Source: Loigolactobacillus coryniformis subsp. coryniformis KCTC 3167 = DSM 20001 (GTDB lineage: Bacteria > Bacillota > Bacilli > Lactobacillales > Lactobacillaceae). From it: 64,000 nt of DNA. A program made the position numbers and the translations under genes. The notes beneath the pieces were generated by a model that had not been told where the DNA came from, made no database searches, and saw only the letters and a program-made list of their open reading frames with translations. Below, in pieces: positions 1 to 9,128 of the stretch. The DNA is taken from assembly GCF_002706425.1 (NCBI RefSeq), contig NZ_CP017713.1:2046001-2110000 (forward strand). Reading direction: 5' to 3'. How positions within the stretch are numbered: the stretch's first letter is position 1; each line of letters begins with the position of its first letter.

Positions 1-2
1 TA

Positions 3-92
3 TTAAAACAAGTTTGCCAAGGTAATTATGAAGCTGCATTAGCAGCAAAAGATCCGATTAAAAATCGGCGACAAACCATTCATATTCTTTAA
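3..92 (+). CDS. C-terminal end of an unidentified protein (partial)
   Basis: An open frame enters from the left edge and stops with TAA at 90-92, giving 29 residues that end in RRQTIHIL. The gene starts outside the window. The frame is followed after about 30 bp by a terminator-like hairpin, which supports it being a real 3' end. I do not recognise the family from so short a tail. Confidence 0.5.
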   Translation, partial: LKQVCQGNYEAALAAKDPIKNRRQTIHIL

Positions 93-123
93 ATAACAGT
101 TGTTATAAGCACATGAAAAAGAC

Positions 124-160
124 GCTCTTTATCAAATTCTGTTGATAAAGAGTTTTTTAT
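124..160 (+). terminator. Terminator-like hairpin resembling an ISL3 terminus
   Basis: CTCTTTATCAA (125-135) pairs with TTGATAAAGAG (142-152), followed by a T-rich run. It would terminate the partial upstream gene. The sequence also closely matches the left terminus of the ISL3 element at 23151 (GGCTCTTTGTCAAATC...), so it may be a solo IS end acting as a terminator. Confidence 0.6.
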
Positions 161-190
161 TTAGATAATCGCTAAAATAGAAAATTGTAA

Positions 191-1249
191 TTGGCAGATT
201 GCAAGAAATAACTTGAACAAATTTAGTAACGCAGATTACGCAAAAAGATCTCAATCGGTGTTCGCCAATTTAAACATTTGAGTGGTCGGGAATTCAAATA
301 CCAGTTAATTTGAATCAATTCATCATCGGTAATCTCATCAATCGGTTGACCTTTGGGAATGAAGCGGCGTAGTACTCGGTTGCGATTTTCATTACTGCCT
401 CGTTCATGTGGCGAATAAGCGTGCGCAAAGTACAGCGGAACACCGGCCTGTTCTTCAATCAAATTGTAGTTGGCGAATTCTTTCCCATGGTCAACAGTAA
501 GGGTCTTGAGATTATCTCCTAACTGGTTAGCCAATTCTAAAATAGCCTTGGTCATTGAAGTACTATCTCGTCCATTAAGCCGTTTAACGATGGTAAGCCG
601 ACTCTTACGCTCGACAAACGTAGCTACTGCTTGACCTTTACGTTTTCCAGATAAAACTGTATCAACTTCGAAGTGACCTGAAGTATTACGATCAGAAATT
701 TCAGCTGGACGATCTTCGATGGAACGTCCATGACTAAAACTACCACGGGTTTCTTTAGATCGTTTGCGACGAATACCATGGTCAGGTAAATCAGTCACAT
801 TAATATCCAGTAGTCCCTGATCAATCCAGTTATAGATGGTTTTGTAGGCAATTCTAACTACATGAGCCACTTGTTCAATTGACCATTTTTGGATCTTGAT
901 TTTTTCTTCAATCAATCGCTTTAGGTTAGTCGTTAAGATGGTTTTACGACCACGATGACTAAGTTTAACTGCATGGTCAGTTTGAGCCTTAACTGCGTGA
1001 TACTCACCAGCTAAGCGATGAACCTCATTAAAGATAGTGGTTTTACTAAAGCCTAAATAATCGGCAATATATTGAAGTGAGTGCTTTTCATGATGAAGTG
1101 TTTCGATGACAACGCGGTCTTCAAATGATAAAATAGTGGTGCCCATAAAGGTCCTTCTTTCTAGTGGAATGTTGTGGTGATACCATTAAAGACCTTTATG
1201 GGTTTTTCTGTCCACTAATATGTTCAACTTAAATTTTACAATCTACCAA
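191..1249 (-). mobile_element. IS30-family insertion sequence (copy A, distinct type)
   Basis: The element is about 1.06 kb with one transposase gene. Imperfect terminal inverted repeats are visible: TTGGCAGATTGCAAG begins at 191, and the reverse complement of the right end begins TTGGTAGATTGTAAA at 1249. I found no clear target duplication, so the outer limits are uncertain by a few bases. The size and single gene fit the IS30 family. It lies within 40 bp of a second, different IS30-type element. Confidence 0.75.
223..1146 (-). CDS. IS30-family transposase
   Basis: This 307-residue DDE transposase catalyses movement of the element at 191-1249. The N-terminal third holds helix-turn-helix motifs (SLQYIADYLGFSKTTIFNEV, about residues 23-42) and a second HTH near residues 90-112 (WSIEQVAHVVRIAYKTIYNWI region). 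The catalytic core follows with FEVDTVLSG (first Asp), TVDHGKEFANY (second Asp) and SPHERGSNENRNR (Glu), the usual IS30 signature. The length is normal for IS30 and no frameshift is seen. AAGGA precedes the ATG by a few bases. It is not closely similar to the other two IS30 transposases in the window. Confidence 0.93.
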   Translation of the reverse strand: MGTTILSFEDRVVIETLHHEKHSLQYIADYLGFSKTTIFNEVHRLAGEYHAVKAQTDHAVKLSHRGRKTILTTNLKRLIEEKIKIQKWSIEQVAHVVRIAYKTIYNWIDQGLLDINVTDLPDHGIRRKRSKETRGSFSHGRSIEDRPAEISDRNTSGHFEVDTVLSGKRKGQAVATFVERKSRLTIVKRLNGRDSTSMTKAILELANQLGDNLKTLTVDHGKEFANYNLIEEQAGVPLYFAHAYSPHERGSNENRNRVLRRFIPKGQPIDEITDDELIQINWYLNSRPLKCLNWRTPIEIFLRNLRY

Positions 1250-1285
1250 ATAAAAAAAATCTAAGTTTTATGAGTTTTATTTCTC

Positions 1286-2521
1286 CAAATTGCAAGAACA
1301 AATTAGCCACACGATAAATCCTATTAAATCAGTATTTTCATTAATATTCATATTTTATGGACTTAACTTAACCGGCGGAAGCAGCGGAGAAAAGCTCTTT
1401 GGGTGTTTGATAGCCAGTTTGCCGGCGCGGTAAATTGTTTAGCTTTGACTCAACTGCTTGGATATCATGAGGACCCAAAATATCCATGGATAGACCCTTG
1501 GGTACATCGCGGCGGATCATTCGATTATGCGCTTCGTTAGTCCCACGCTCAGAGGAACGATATGGATGGGCATAATAAAGGTCAGCGACACCGGTAAGTA
1601 CAGCGTCAACTTCCGAGAACTCAGCGCCATTATCGGCAGTAACTGACTTCATGATTGATCCGTATTCTTGACAGATCTTGGCCAGCTCATAGTTGACTGA
1701 ATCGGCATCACGACCATCGATCAAACGTAGAATTTGGCAGCGGGATTGACGCTCGATCAGCGTTAAGATCACACTCTCTTGACCGTTGCGCTTGCCCACC
1801 ACGGTGTCCAATTCGAAATGGCCGAACTCTTGGCGCTGGTCGATACTTTTAGGCCGTTCATCAATACTCCGTCCGGCCAGACGCTTGTGCTTGATCGAGT
1901 GATGATGTTTAGCACGGTGGCGCGTTTTTTCGAGTAGATCAAGATTACGGACTTCAAGTAACTGGGCATCAATATAGTGGTATAGCGTCTTGGTCGAGAC
2001 CATCTCCTCAGGTTGATATAAGCCTTCAAGTTGGGCCCGTCCTACTGCTGCATCAGGCGACCAACCATCTTGACGCAAATGAGTCGTAAAATAGTCGATA
2101 AAATCAGCGACACCGACGAGTTTCAAAGGTCGATGACAGTGGGCTCGATTAGCTTCGTACTTAGCTTGTGCTGTTTCTGGTGAGTATACAGCGTAATATT
2201 GGCGTTGACCATTCACTTTTTTTACTTGGTCGATCTCGCCGCGGCACAATTCATTATTGATTGTTTGATGACAAACATTAAGCGCTCTGGCAATTGCACG
2301 ATTGGAATAGCCTTGGCTGTGCAGCGTAGCAATTCTGCCTCGTTCAAACGAAGTTAGGTGCTGACCTTTTTTTCTGACTGTGGTATTCTGTTCTTGCATC
2401 AAGACAATAACCTCTTTCATTGTTTGTGTAGGAACATCAATGATAACAGAGATTTGTCTTGGTGTTTTTTATTTTATCAATTAGCTAAAAGTATTTGGCT
2501 AACTTGATTATAAAACGCGCG
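1286..2521 (-). mobile_element. IS30-family insertion sequence (copy B1)
   Basis: About 1.24 kb, nearly the same element as the one at 37809-39044. Comparing the copies defines the ends: one terminus is CCAAATTGCAAGAACAAATTAGCC and the other, on the opposite strand, is CGCGCGTTTTATAATCAAGTTAGCC; they pair as imperfect inverted repeats of about 26 bp. The flanks are AGTTTTATTTCTC (1273-1285) and AGTTTTATTGATC (2522-2534), matching at 11 of 13 positions, which looks like an eroded 13-bp target duplication. It sits directly 5' of the T-box leader of the permease gene. Confidence 0.85.
1368..2399 (-). CDS. IS30-family transposase (copy B1)
   Basis: The protein has 343 residues from the chosen start. 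An N-terminal HTH (YSNRAIARALNVCHQTINNE) is followed by a DDE core: FGHFELDTVVGKRNG, SVTADNGAEF and SSERGTNEAHNR. I chose the ATG seven codons inside the longest frame because AGAGG lies about 11 bases upstream of it; the upstream ATG at 2420 lacks a comparable site. It differs at scattered positions from the copy at 37930-38958, including a stretch around residues 245-255, so the two copies are not a very recent duplication. The frame is intact and probably active. Confidence 0.92.
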   Translation of the reverse strand: MQEQNTTVRKKGQHLTSFERGRIATLHSQGYSNRAIARALNVCHQTINNELCRGEIDQVKKVNGQRQYYAVYSPETAQAKYEANRAHCHRPLKLVGVADFIDYFTTHLRQDGWSPDAAVGRAQLEGLYQPEEMVSTKTLYHYIDAQLLEVRNLDLLEKTRHRAKHHHSIKHKRLAGRSIDERPKSIDQRQEFGHFELDTVVGKRNGQESVILTLIERQSRCQILRLIDGRDADSVNYELAKICQEYGSIMKSVTADNGAEFSEVDAVLTGVADLYYAHPYRSSERGTNEAHNRMIRRDVPKGLSMDILGPHDIQAVESKLNNLPRRQTGYQTPKELFSAASAG

Positions 2522-2524
2522 AGT

Positions 2525-2776
2525 TTTATTGATCCTTAAATCAGCATCGATACCTTGACAAATACCTTGATTTCTAATACACTGAGTGACAATTGTTTTA
2601 ATCAGGTGAACAGAGAGATCAATACTGGCTGTGAATTGATCCACTTGAATGGCGTAACATATAGGTTGATCGCGTTATAGATCATTAGAGGCAATTCATT
2701 GAATTGCGAAACTTGGGTGGAACAGCGTTGAACAAACGCCCCTAGTGCAAAATAGTCTGCACTGGGGGCGTTTTTA
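2525..2776 (+). promoter_or_regulatory. T-box leader (tRNA-sensing) of the amino acid permease
   Basis: The T-box core GGGTGGAACAGCG lies at 2715-2727, just before a strong terminator, AACGCCCCTAGTGCA paired with TGCACTGGGGGCGTT plus a T run (2735-2775). Upstream there is an AGAGAG motif (about 2613) and a long stem I region with CAGGTG/CACTTG pairing. I could not resolve the specifier codon with confidence. By family, the leader senses uncharged tRNA and allows read-through into the permease gene. The IS30 insertion ends only a few bases before the leader begins. Confidence 0.88.
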
Positions 2777-2826
2777 AATACCGAAAAATAGTCACCAGTC
2801 GGAAAAATATAAGGAGGAGCTCTCTT

Positions 2827-4179
2827 ATGCAAGATCCACAAAAATTATCACGCTCGCTGAAAAGTCGACATATCCAAATGATCGCCATTGGTGGCGCCAT
2901 TGGCACTGGCCTATTTTTAGGCTCCGGTACTGCCATTCGTGCTGCTGGGCCATCAATTATCTTGTCATATCTGATCGTCGGCGTGTTCTGTTTTTTCTTG
3001 ATGCGGGCAATTGGTGAACTACTATTATCCGATACTAGTAAAAGTTCATTTCTCGATTTTGTTAAACTCTATTTAGGCAAACGAATGGAGTTTGTCGCTG
3101 GTTGGATCTACTGGCTATGTTGGATCAGTTTGGCGATGGCCGATTTAACTGCTACCGGAATCTACGTGAAATATTGGTTCCCCAGTTTCCCCCAGTGGGC
3201 AACACCACTGATCATTATATTAGTTCTCTTGATCACCAATATGGTCAACGTCGGCTTATTTGGTGAAATGGAATCCTGGTTCTCAATGATCAAAGTTGTG
3301 GCAATCGTTGCTTTAGTGGTTGTCGGCGTCGTGTTAGCGGTTATCCATTTTCCTGTTAGCACCGGACATGCCGGCTTCGCTAATTTGGTTAGTCATGGTG
3401 GTTTCTTCCCAACTGGGGCGGTTGGTTTCTTCATGTCCTTCCAGATGGTCGTCTTCGCCTTTGTTGGTATTGAAATGGTTGGTTTAACTGCTGGCGAAAC
3501 AACTAATCCAGAAATTAACTTGCCCAAAGCTATTAACAGTCTGCCGATTCGGATCGGGTTATTCTACATCGGCTCAATGGTCGCAATCATGAGTGTTTAC
3601 CCTTGGAATCACATTACGACCACTTCCAGCCCATTCGTTCAGGTTTTCTCCAGTATTGGTGTTGTCGGCGCGGCTGGCATCTTAAACTTTGTTGTTTTAA
3701 CGGCCGCAATGTCAGCCACTAATAGCGCTATTTTCAGCACAAGCCGAACGCTACATGCTTTAGCACGCAGCGGTAATGCACCAAAACGGTTCACCAAACT
3801 CGGCCGCAATAACGTACCCAACTTGGCCCTACGCTTCTCTTCAGCAATTTTATTTGTGATCGTCATTCTAAATTACTTGATGCCAGCCAGTATTTTCAAC
3901 CTGATTTCTGGTGTTTCAACGATCAACTTTGTTTTTGTTTGGTTGATTTTACTTTGGTGTCACATTAAATACCGGCAAAAATATCCCCAAGGTTATACCA
4001 AATTTAGTATGCCGGGCTACCCAATCACTGATTATCTTAGCATCTTTTTCTTCGCTACTGTACTCGTTTTCTTATTATTCGATCCGAGCACGAGAGTTTC
4101 TGTGATCATCGCCTTTGTCTGGTTTGTTTTAATGTTTATTGCTTATGAATGTATGCAGAAAACAAGTCGTAAAGCTTGA
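2827..4179 (+). CDS. APC-superfamily amino acid permease
   Basis: This 450-residue integral membrane protein has about 12 hydrophobic segments. The N-terminus carries the AAT-type signature (SRHIQMIAIGGAIGTGLFLGSG at residues 14-35), and GIEMVGLTAGET near residue 217 is typical of basic or neutral amino acid permeases such as CycA or LysP relatives. It would import an amino acid by proton symport. AAGGAGGAG is placed 8-10 bases before the ATG. Expression is expected to depend on the T-box just upstream, so the substrate should be the amino acid read by that T-box; I could not assign it. It ends before a bidirectional terminator. Confidence 0.9.
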   Translation: MQDPQKLSRSLKSRHIQMIAIGGAIGTGLFLGSGTAIRAAGPSIILSYLIVGVFCFFLMRAIGELLLSDTSKSSFLDFVKLYLGKRMEFVAGWIYWLCWISLAMADLTATGIYVKYWFPSFPQWATPLIIILVLLITNMVNVGLFGEMESWFSMIKVVAIVALVVVGVVLAVIHFPVSTGHAGFANLVSHGGFFPTGAVGFFMSFQMVVFAFVGIEMVGLTAGETTNPEINLPKAINSLPIRIGLFYIGSMVAIMSVYPWNHITTTSSPFVQVFSSIGVVGAAGILNFVVLTAAMSATNSAIFSTSRTLHALARSGNAPKRFTKLGRNNVPNLALRFSSAILFVIVILNYLMPASIFNLISGVSTINFVFVWLILLWCHIKYRQKYPQGYTKFSMPGYPITDYLSIFFFATVLVFLLFDPSTRVSVIIAFVWFVLMFIAYECMQKTSRKA

Positions 4180-4188
4180 TCAATACGC

Positions 4189-4232
4189 AAAAAGGCTTTC
4201 TACCAACAGTAAACGAGGTAGGAAGCTTTTTT
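4189..4232. terminator. Bidirectional terminator between permease and melA
   Basis: AGGCTTTCTACC (4193-4204) pairs with GGTAGGAAGCTT (4217-4228) around an AACAGTAAACGA loop, flanked by A and T runs. The genes on both sides converge on it. A near-identical but cut-off copy follows scrR at 13837. Confidence 0.85.
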
Positions 4233-4266
4233 TGATTAACCAAGTAACGATCCTCACTATACCCGT

Positions 4267-6444
4267 TCAAATTGCTTGAAAGTGATACGTATAAGTATAG
4301 AAATCAGCTTTGACCCACGGCAACGTTAAGCCGACCCGCATTAATTCATCGCCACCAAATATTTGCCCAGAATCTGTTCGATAATTCCGTTTCGGGTCTA
4401 GATAATGTAGTTTAAAAACAGGATATTGCTGTGCTGGTTGCACCAATTTTTGAAAAATCAATACATTAAATTCACTTTGATCAGCATTAATGATTAGCCA
4501 AGCTTGATAATTAATCGCTGCTGTTTCCAGCCGATAGAACCGGCCAAATTGCATTAGCACGCGGGTCTGTTTGGCTGTGCTGATCTGTTCCATTATTGCT
4601 TGCTTTTTATTTTCTGATAGCTTAGTTAAATCCAATTCATACCCCAGATTACCAAATCGCGCAACATCAAAGCGCGTCTGTAAGCTAGTTTGCCGACCGA
4701 CCTGCTGATTAGGCACCCTACTAACATGCGCACCTAAAGTGATCGGCGGATATAGCAAACTATAGCCATTTTGAATCATAACACGACTAAGCGCATCGGT
4801 ATTATCACTAGTCCAAGTTTGTGGCATATAATACAGCATTCCCAGATTAAAGCGGCCACCACCGCTGGAACAGCCCTCAAATAAAACATCTGGAAATTCC
4901 TTCGTCAGCACTGCTAAAATTCGATACAACCCCAACACATAACGATGCCAAGCTTCGCCCTGCTGTATATCAGCCAACTCAGCTGCGTAGACATCAGTTA
5001 AATGGCGGTTCATATCCCATTTGATGTAATCAACTTGCCCAGTACCTAAGTATCGCCGAAAAACAGTGATCAAATAGTCTTGGACATCATTTCTAGTTAG
5101 ATCTAAAACTAATTGACACCGACTTTCCGTTGCCGGATATGCCGGGACCTGTAAACACCAATCAGGATGACGACGATAAAGATCACTATTACGTGAAACC
5201 ATTTCCGGCTCAAACCATAACCCAAATTGAAGCCCGAGCTGCCTTATTTGTTGTGCCAATCGACTAATACCGGCTGGAAATTTAGTTTCATCCGCAATCC
5301 AGTCACCTAGTGACGATGTATCATCGTTGCGTCCTTTGAACCAACCATCATCCAATACAAATAATTCGATACCTAATTTGGCAGCTTGCCGCGCCAAGTC
5401 AAGGCACTTTTCTGCTGTCAGGTCGAAATGCATCGTTTCCCACGTATTGATCAAAATCGGCCGTGATCGTCGTCTAAATTGGGGAGCAACCAAATTTGCT
5501 TGATATAAATGTTGAAAATTTTGACTCATCCCATTTAAGCCACTCGTACTATAATTTATGATCACTTCTGGAGCAACAAAGGTTTCCTGTGCCGTTAATT
5601 GCCAAGTAAATGTATCCGGATTCAATCCTAGCTGTGCACGAATATTACCATACTGATCCACTTCAACTGCCCCCATAAAATTACCACTATAGATTAAATG
5701 AAAAGCGTAAACTTCACCATTATACTCGGTCGTTTCCGGCGCCATAAGCGCGAAAAAAGGTTGATGTTGTGGACTGCTAGTTCCGCGCGCACTTTCAATT
5801 TTTTGAATACCGGGATACAGTGGATGTCGGTTTAAATTAGCTTCCTTCGTATGCGCCCCATACAGTGATAGCCAATCAAGTTTTTGCGGAGGTAAATCAA
5901 GCGACAGACTTTGACAATTTTCAATCATAACCGGTTGCTGACCACAATTAGTCACTTCTTGATGCGTTGCAATAATATCAAGTGCCTGAAAAATCGTATA
6001 AAAAAGGGGCACTTTCACGTTCGCAATCTGGTCAACTAATTCAATTTTCAAAGTTTCCGCTGCAGCTACTTGCTCTACATAGGTTGCTGGTAATCCAGTT
6101 AGACCCGGTTTACCAGCTAAAATCTCATAACCGGCGTAGCTTAAGTCGATATGGCGGCGTTGCCCACTTTGCACAATTGTTAAGACAGGTAATCTATAAT
6201 CACCAGTTCCCCTAGTCGGACAAGCCAAAGGAAGCTCATTGACCGAAAATTTACGGTCAGTTGAATCTGGGTTACTGGCAAAACCCCTGTCAGTCAACCG
6301 CAATGAATTACTGTCATGAAAACTGCGAATAGCTGAACCCAAATAACGCTGCAAAACGTATTTCTCACGTATAATCGCCAGCACAAAACTTATTCGGCCA
6401 TTACTCAAATGAAAACTGGCTTGCCGTTGATCAAATTCAATCAT
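4267..6444 (-). CDS. melA: Alpha-galactosidase (GH36)
   Basis: This cytoplasmic enzyme of 725 residues removes alpha-1,6-galactose from melibiose, raffinose and stachyose. The GH36 landmarks are present: NTWE (333-336), LDDGWF (364-369), the nucleophile Asp477 in KWDMNR, CSSGGGRF (525-532) and the acid/base Asp547 in WTSDNTD. The length matches lactobacillus MelA/AgaA enzymes. A GGGGGA site lies 8 bases before the ATG. It is the last gene of the scrA-scrK-dexB-melA string, 114 bp after dexB with a small hairpin between, so it may be expressed at a different level. Together with ScrA/ScrB it would allow use of raffinose-family sugars. No signal peptide is seen. Confidence 0.95.
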   Translation of the reverse strand: MIEFDQRQASFHLSNGRISFVLAIIREKYVLQRYLGSAIRSFHDSNSLRLTDRGFASNPDSTDRKFSVNELPLACPTRGTGDYRLPVLTIVQSGQRRHIDLSYAGYEILAGKPGLTGLPATYVEQVAAAETLKIELVDQIANVKVPLFYTIFQALDIIATHQEVTNCGQQPVMIENCQSLSLDLPPQKLDWLSLYGAHTKEANLNRHPLYPGIQKIESARGTSSPQHQPFFALMAPETTEYNGEVYAFHLIYSGNFMGAVEVDQYGNIRAQLGLNPDTFTWQLTAQETFVAPEVIINYSTSGLNGMSQNFQHLYQANLVAPQFRRRSRPILINTWETMHFDLTAEKCLDLARQAAKLGIELFVLDDGWFKGRNDDTSSLGDWIADETKFPAGISRLAQQIRQLGLQFGLWFEPEMVSRNSDLYRRHPDWCLQVPAYPATESRCQLVLDLTRNDVQDYLITVFRRYLGTGQVDYIKWDMNRHLTDVYAAELADIQQGEAWHRYVLGLYRILAVLTKEFPDVLFEGCSSGGGRFNLGMLYYMPQTWTSDNTDALSRVMIQNGYSLLYPPITLGAHVSRVPNQQVGRQTSLQTRFDVARFGNLGYELDLTKLSENKKQAIMEQISTAKQTRVLMQFGRFYRLETAAINYQAWLIINADQSEFNVLIFQKLVQPAQQYPVFKLHYLDPKRNYRTDSGQIFGGDELMRVGLTLPWVKADFYTYTYHFQAI

Positions 6445-6507
6445 GTGTCGATTTCCCCCAAGTATTATTAAATCTAGAAACTTATTTCTTTACTCAGTAT
6501 GAAAATA

Positions 6508-6546
6508 TCCTAAAAGACAACACTACTGCGCAACTGACTTTTAGGA
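6508..6546 (-). other. Intercistronic hairpin dexB-melA
   Basis: ATCCTAAAAG pairs with CTTTTAGGAT around a loop of about 20 nt, with no T run after it on the minus strand. It is more likely an mRNA-processing or partial attenuation structure than a full terminator. Confidence 0.5.
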
Positions 6547-6558
6547 TAAACACCAATA

Positions 6559-8238
6559 TTAAATTAGCTCAAGAATAAAGGCTTCATACGGCTGAATATT
6601 TTCATCCAGCGCACAACGATGCGTATTATTTTTAAGCTTAAAGACAAATTCGGTTGTGACTAACTCCGCCAAACGAGTGATCGGTACGATTTGAGCTGAC
6701 AGATTAGCAACGATCAACCAACTTTGTTCTGCCGTTACCCGGCGATAAACAAACAACTGCTGATCAGTCGGTAATTCCAATTGATACCGTCCAGTAGTTA
6801 AAATTGGAAACTGATGACGTAGCTGAATTAGTTGTTGATAGTATTTAAAAATCGAAGCGTGTTGTTGCCGATCCGTAGCCACATTGATCTGACGATAATT
6901 TGGATTTAGTTGAAACCATGGTCGCCCGATGGTAAAACCTGCGTTGGCACTCGTATCCCATTGCATTGGCGTTCGCGCATGATCCCGGCTAAGCTTTTGC
7001 GCTGCAGCCAAGAACTCAGTCGCTGTCATCGTCTGATCTTGTTCCACATATTGCCGATAATTGGTCGTGATCTCAATATCTTCATAATCCGCCAATGCAA
7101 ACGTAGCATTGGTCATGCCGATTTCTTCACCTTGATACACAAAGGGCGTACCCTGCATACCATGTAAAACCGTTGCAAAAGCAGTTGCACTTTGATAACG
7201 ATATTTTTGGTCGTTACCCCAGCGCGAAACGATCCGCGCACGATCGTGATTTTCAAAGTACAGCGCATTCCAGCCATGATCGCGTAAATTATCTTGCCAT
7301 TTTGTTAAGCTATCTTTTAATTTTAAAAGATCAAAGTGATCATAATCCCATTTACCATTGACTCCACCAGCTTTACGGTCTGCGCGCATATGTTCAAATG
7401 AAAAGACCATATCCAGCTCTTTACGTTCTGGGTCAACAAACTTGCGGACATTTGCTGCTGTAGCCCCAGGTGCTTCACCAACACTCATCATATTAAACGG
7501 CGCCAAAACTTCCCGGTTCATTTCTTGAATAAATTCATGTAACCGTGGACCATTATTCTGATCACTTAACACATATGGTCGATTCAGCTTATCTGGATAA
7601 TCAGTGAAGTGCTGATCTTTAGAGATCGACGAGATCACATCCATCCGCCAACCATCAACACCCTGCGCCTTCCAAAACCGCATCATATCGTAAATCGCTT
7701 GGCGTACTAGCGGATTTTCCCAATTTAGATCGGGTTGTTCTTTAGCGTAATAATGCAAGTAATATTGTTGTCGTTCTGGCACATAAGTCCAGGCAGAACC
7801 GCCAAAGTTGGCGGCCCAATTATTCGGCTCACTACCATCCGACTTAGGATCACGCCAAATATAAAAATCACTGAAATAATTATGCCGTGATTTTTTACTT
7901 TCTTGGAACCAAACCGCTTGATCTGAGGTGTGGTTGGCCACTAGATCCATAACGATCTTTAAATGTCGTTGATGTGCCGCAGCAATCAATGCATACATAT
8001 CTGCATTAGTCCCAAAGCGCTGATCAATTTGCCGATAATCACTGATATCATAACCGTTATCAATCTGCGGCGAAACATAGATTGGGCTAAGCCACAACGC
8101 ATCCACACCCAATTGCTGTAAATAATCCAATTTACTGATGATACCTTGTAGATCACCGATTCCATCGCCATTAGCATCCATGAAGCTTTTAGGATAAATT
8201 TGATAGATCACAGCATTTTGCCACCACGATTGTGCCAT
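6559..8238 (-). CDS. dexB: Alpha-1,6-glucosidase (GH13; dextran/oligo-1,6-glucosidase type)
   Basis: This 559-residue cytoplasmic enzyme hydrolyses isomalto-oligosaccharides from the non-reducing end. The N-terminus (SFMDANGDGIGDLQGI, residues 18-33) is typical of the DexB/MalL group. The catalytic residues are visible: Asp200 in DGWRMDV (nucleophile), Glu255 in SVGEAP (acid/base) and Asp332 in ENHDRAR. The Val after the nucleophile (RMDV) is the residue associated with alpha-1,6 rather than alpha-1,4 specificity. It lies 17 bp after scrK in the sucrose operon. A trehalose-6-phosphate hydrolase or a sucrose-active relative is less likely. Confidence 0.92.
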   Translation of the reverse strand: MAQSWWQNAVIYQIYPKSFMDANGDGIGDLQGIISKLDYLQQLGVDALWLSPIYVSPQIDNGYDISDYRQIDQRFGTNADMYALIAAAHQRHLKIVMDLVANHTSDQAVWFQESKKSRHNYFSDFYIWRDPKSDGSEPNNWAANFGGSAWTYVPERQQYYLHYYAKEQPDLNWENPLVRQAIYDMMRFWKAQGVDGWRMDVISSISKDQHFTDYPDKLNRPYVLSDQNNGPRLHEFIQEMNREVLAPFNMMSVGEAPGATAANVRKFVDPERKELDMVFSFEHMRADRKAGGVNGKWDYDHFDLLKLKDSLTKWQDNLRDHGWNALYFENHDRARIVSRWGNDQKYRYQSATAFATVLHGMQGTPFVYQGEEIGMTNATFALADYEDIEITTNYRQYVEQDQTMTATEFLAAAQKLSRDHARTPMQWDTSANAGFTIGRPWFQLNPNYRQINVATDRQQHASIFKYYQQLIQLRHQFPILTTGRYQLELPTDQQLFVYRRVTAEQSWLIVANLSAQIVPITRLAELVTTEFVFKLKNNTHRCALDENIQPYEAFILELI

Positions 8239-8255
8239 TGATCATACCTCCTTAT

Positions 8256-9122
8256 TTAACGTAATTGTTCTTGTGCCAACAAAAGACAACCGGTGATCCC
8301 AGCGTTATCACCTAACTGCACGGGTACGATGTAATCATCTATCGCTGGTGTCGGCACGTAACCGGCTAATTGTTGGGCAAATTGTTGCCTGATCAACGGA
8401 AATAACTGCTGTTGCTTCATAACACCACCACCAAAGATGATCATTTCCGGCGATAATGTCACGGTCAGATCAACACAAGCTTGCGCCAAATAATTGGCTT
8501 CTAAAGTCCATGCCGGATCATCGCCAGCTAAAGTCTGTGCCTTGCGCTGATATCTTTGTTCTAAAGCTGGCCCAGCAGCTAACCCTTCCAAACAATCCGC
8601 ATGAAAAGGACAGTGTCCCTGGTAAGTATCAGCTGGATCATGGCGAATCAGCATATGCCCCATTTCGGGATGACCAAAGCCATGCAATAATTGACCGTTG
8701 ATCACTGCACCGCCACCGATTCCAGTACCAACAGTTAAATAGACACAACTTTTTAAGCCTTGGGCTGCCCCCAGCTTCAGTTCGCCATAAGCAGCTACAT
8801 TCACATCCGTAGTCCACACATATGGAATATCAAAAGCCTTTTTCATCGTTCCTAAAAAATCATAGTCGCGCCACCCGACTTTAGGCGTGGCTGTGATATA
8901 ACCGTAAGTTGCAGAGTTAACGGCAACATCGATTGGGCCAAACGAACCGATGCCCATTGCGTCTACTGGATTTTTTTGAAAAAAGGAAATAACTGCTCCC
9001 ATCGTTTCAGCAGGCGTCGTTGTTGGAATTTGTTCCCGCGCAACAATCGTTAACTGTTCATCGCTGACGGCACATACAAATTTCGTTCCGCCCGCTTCAA
9101 TTGCACCAATTTTCATTTGCAC
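8256..9122 (-). CDS. scrK: Fructokinase (ROK family)
   Basis: This 288-residue protein phosphorylates fructose released from sucrose-6-phosphate to fructose-6-phosphate. It has the N-terminal ATP loop IEAGGTKF (residues 8-15), the ROK sugar-binding stretch GFGHPEMGHM (about 148-157) and the zinc-binding motif GHCPFHADCLEG (about 168-179), with a C-terminal IIFGGGV motif. This layout is that of lactic acid bacterial ScrK rather than the PfkB-type fructokinases. The gene starts 6 bp after scrA and ends 17 bp before dexB, so it is translated from the same transcript. Confidence 0.95.
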   Translation of the reverse strand: MQMKIGAIEAGGTKFVCAVSDEQLTIVAREQIPTTTPAETMGAVISFFQKNPVDAMGIGSFGPIDVAVNSATYGYITATPKVGWRDYDFLGTMKKAFDIPYVWTTDVNVAAYGELKLGAAQGLKSCVYLTVGTGIGGGAVINGQLLHGFGHPEMGHMLIRHDPADTYQGHCPFHADCLEGLAAGPALEQRYQRKAQTLAGDDPAWTLEANYLAQACVDLTVTLSPEMIIFGGGVMKQQQLFPLIRQQFAQQLAGYVPTPAIDDYIVPVQLGDNAGITGCLLLAQEQLR

Positions 9123-9128
9123 ACCTCA

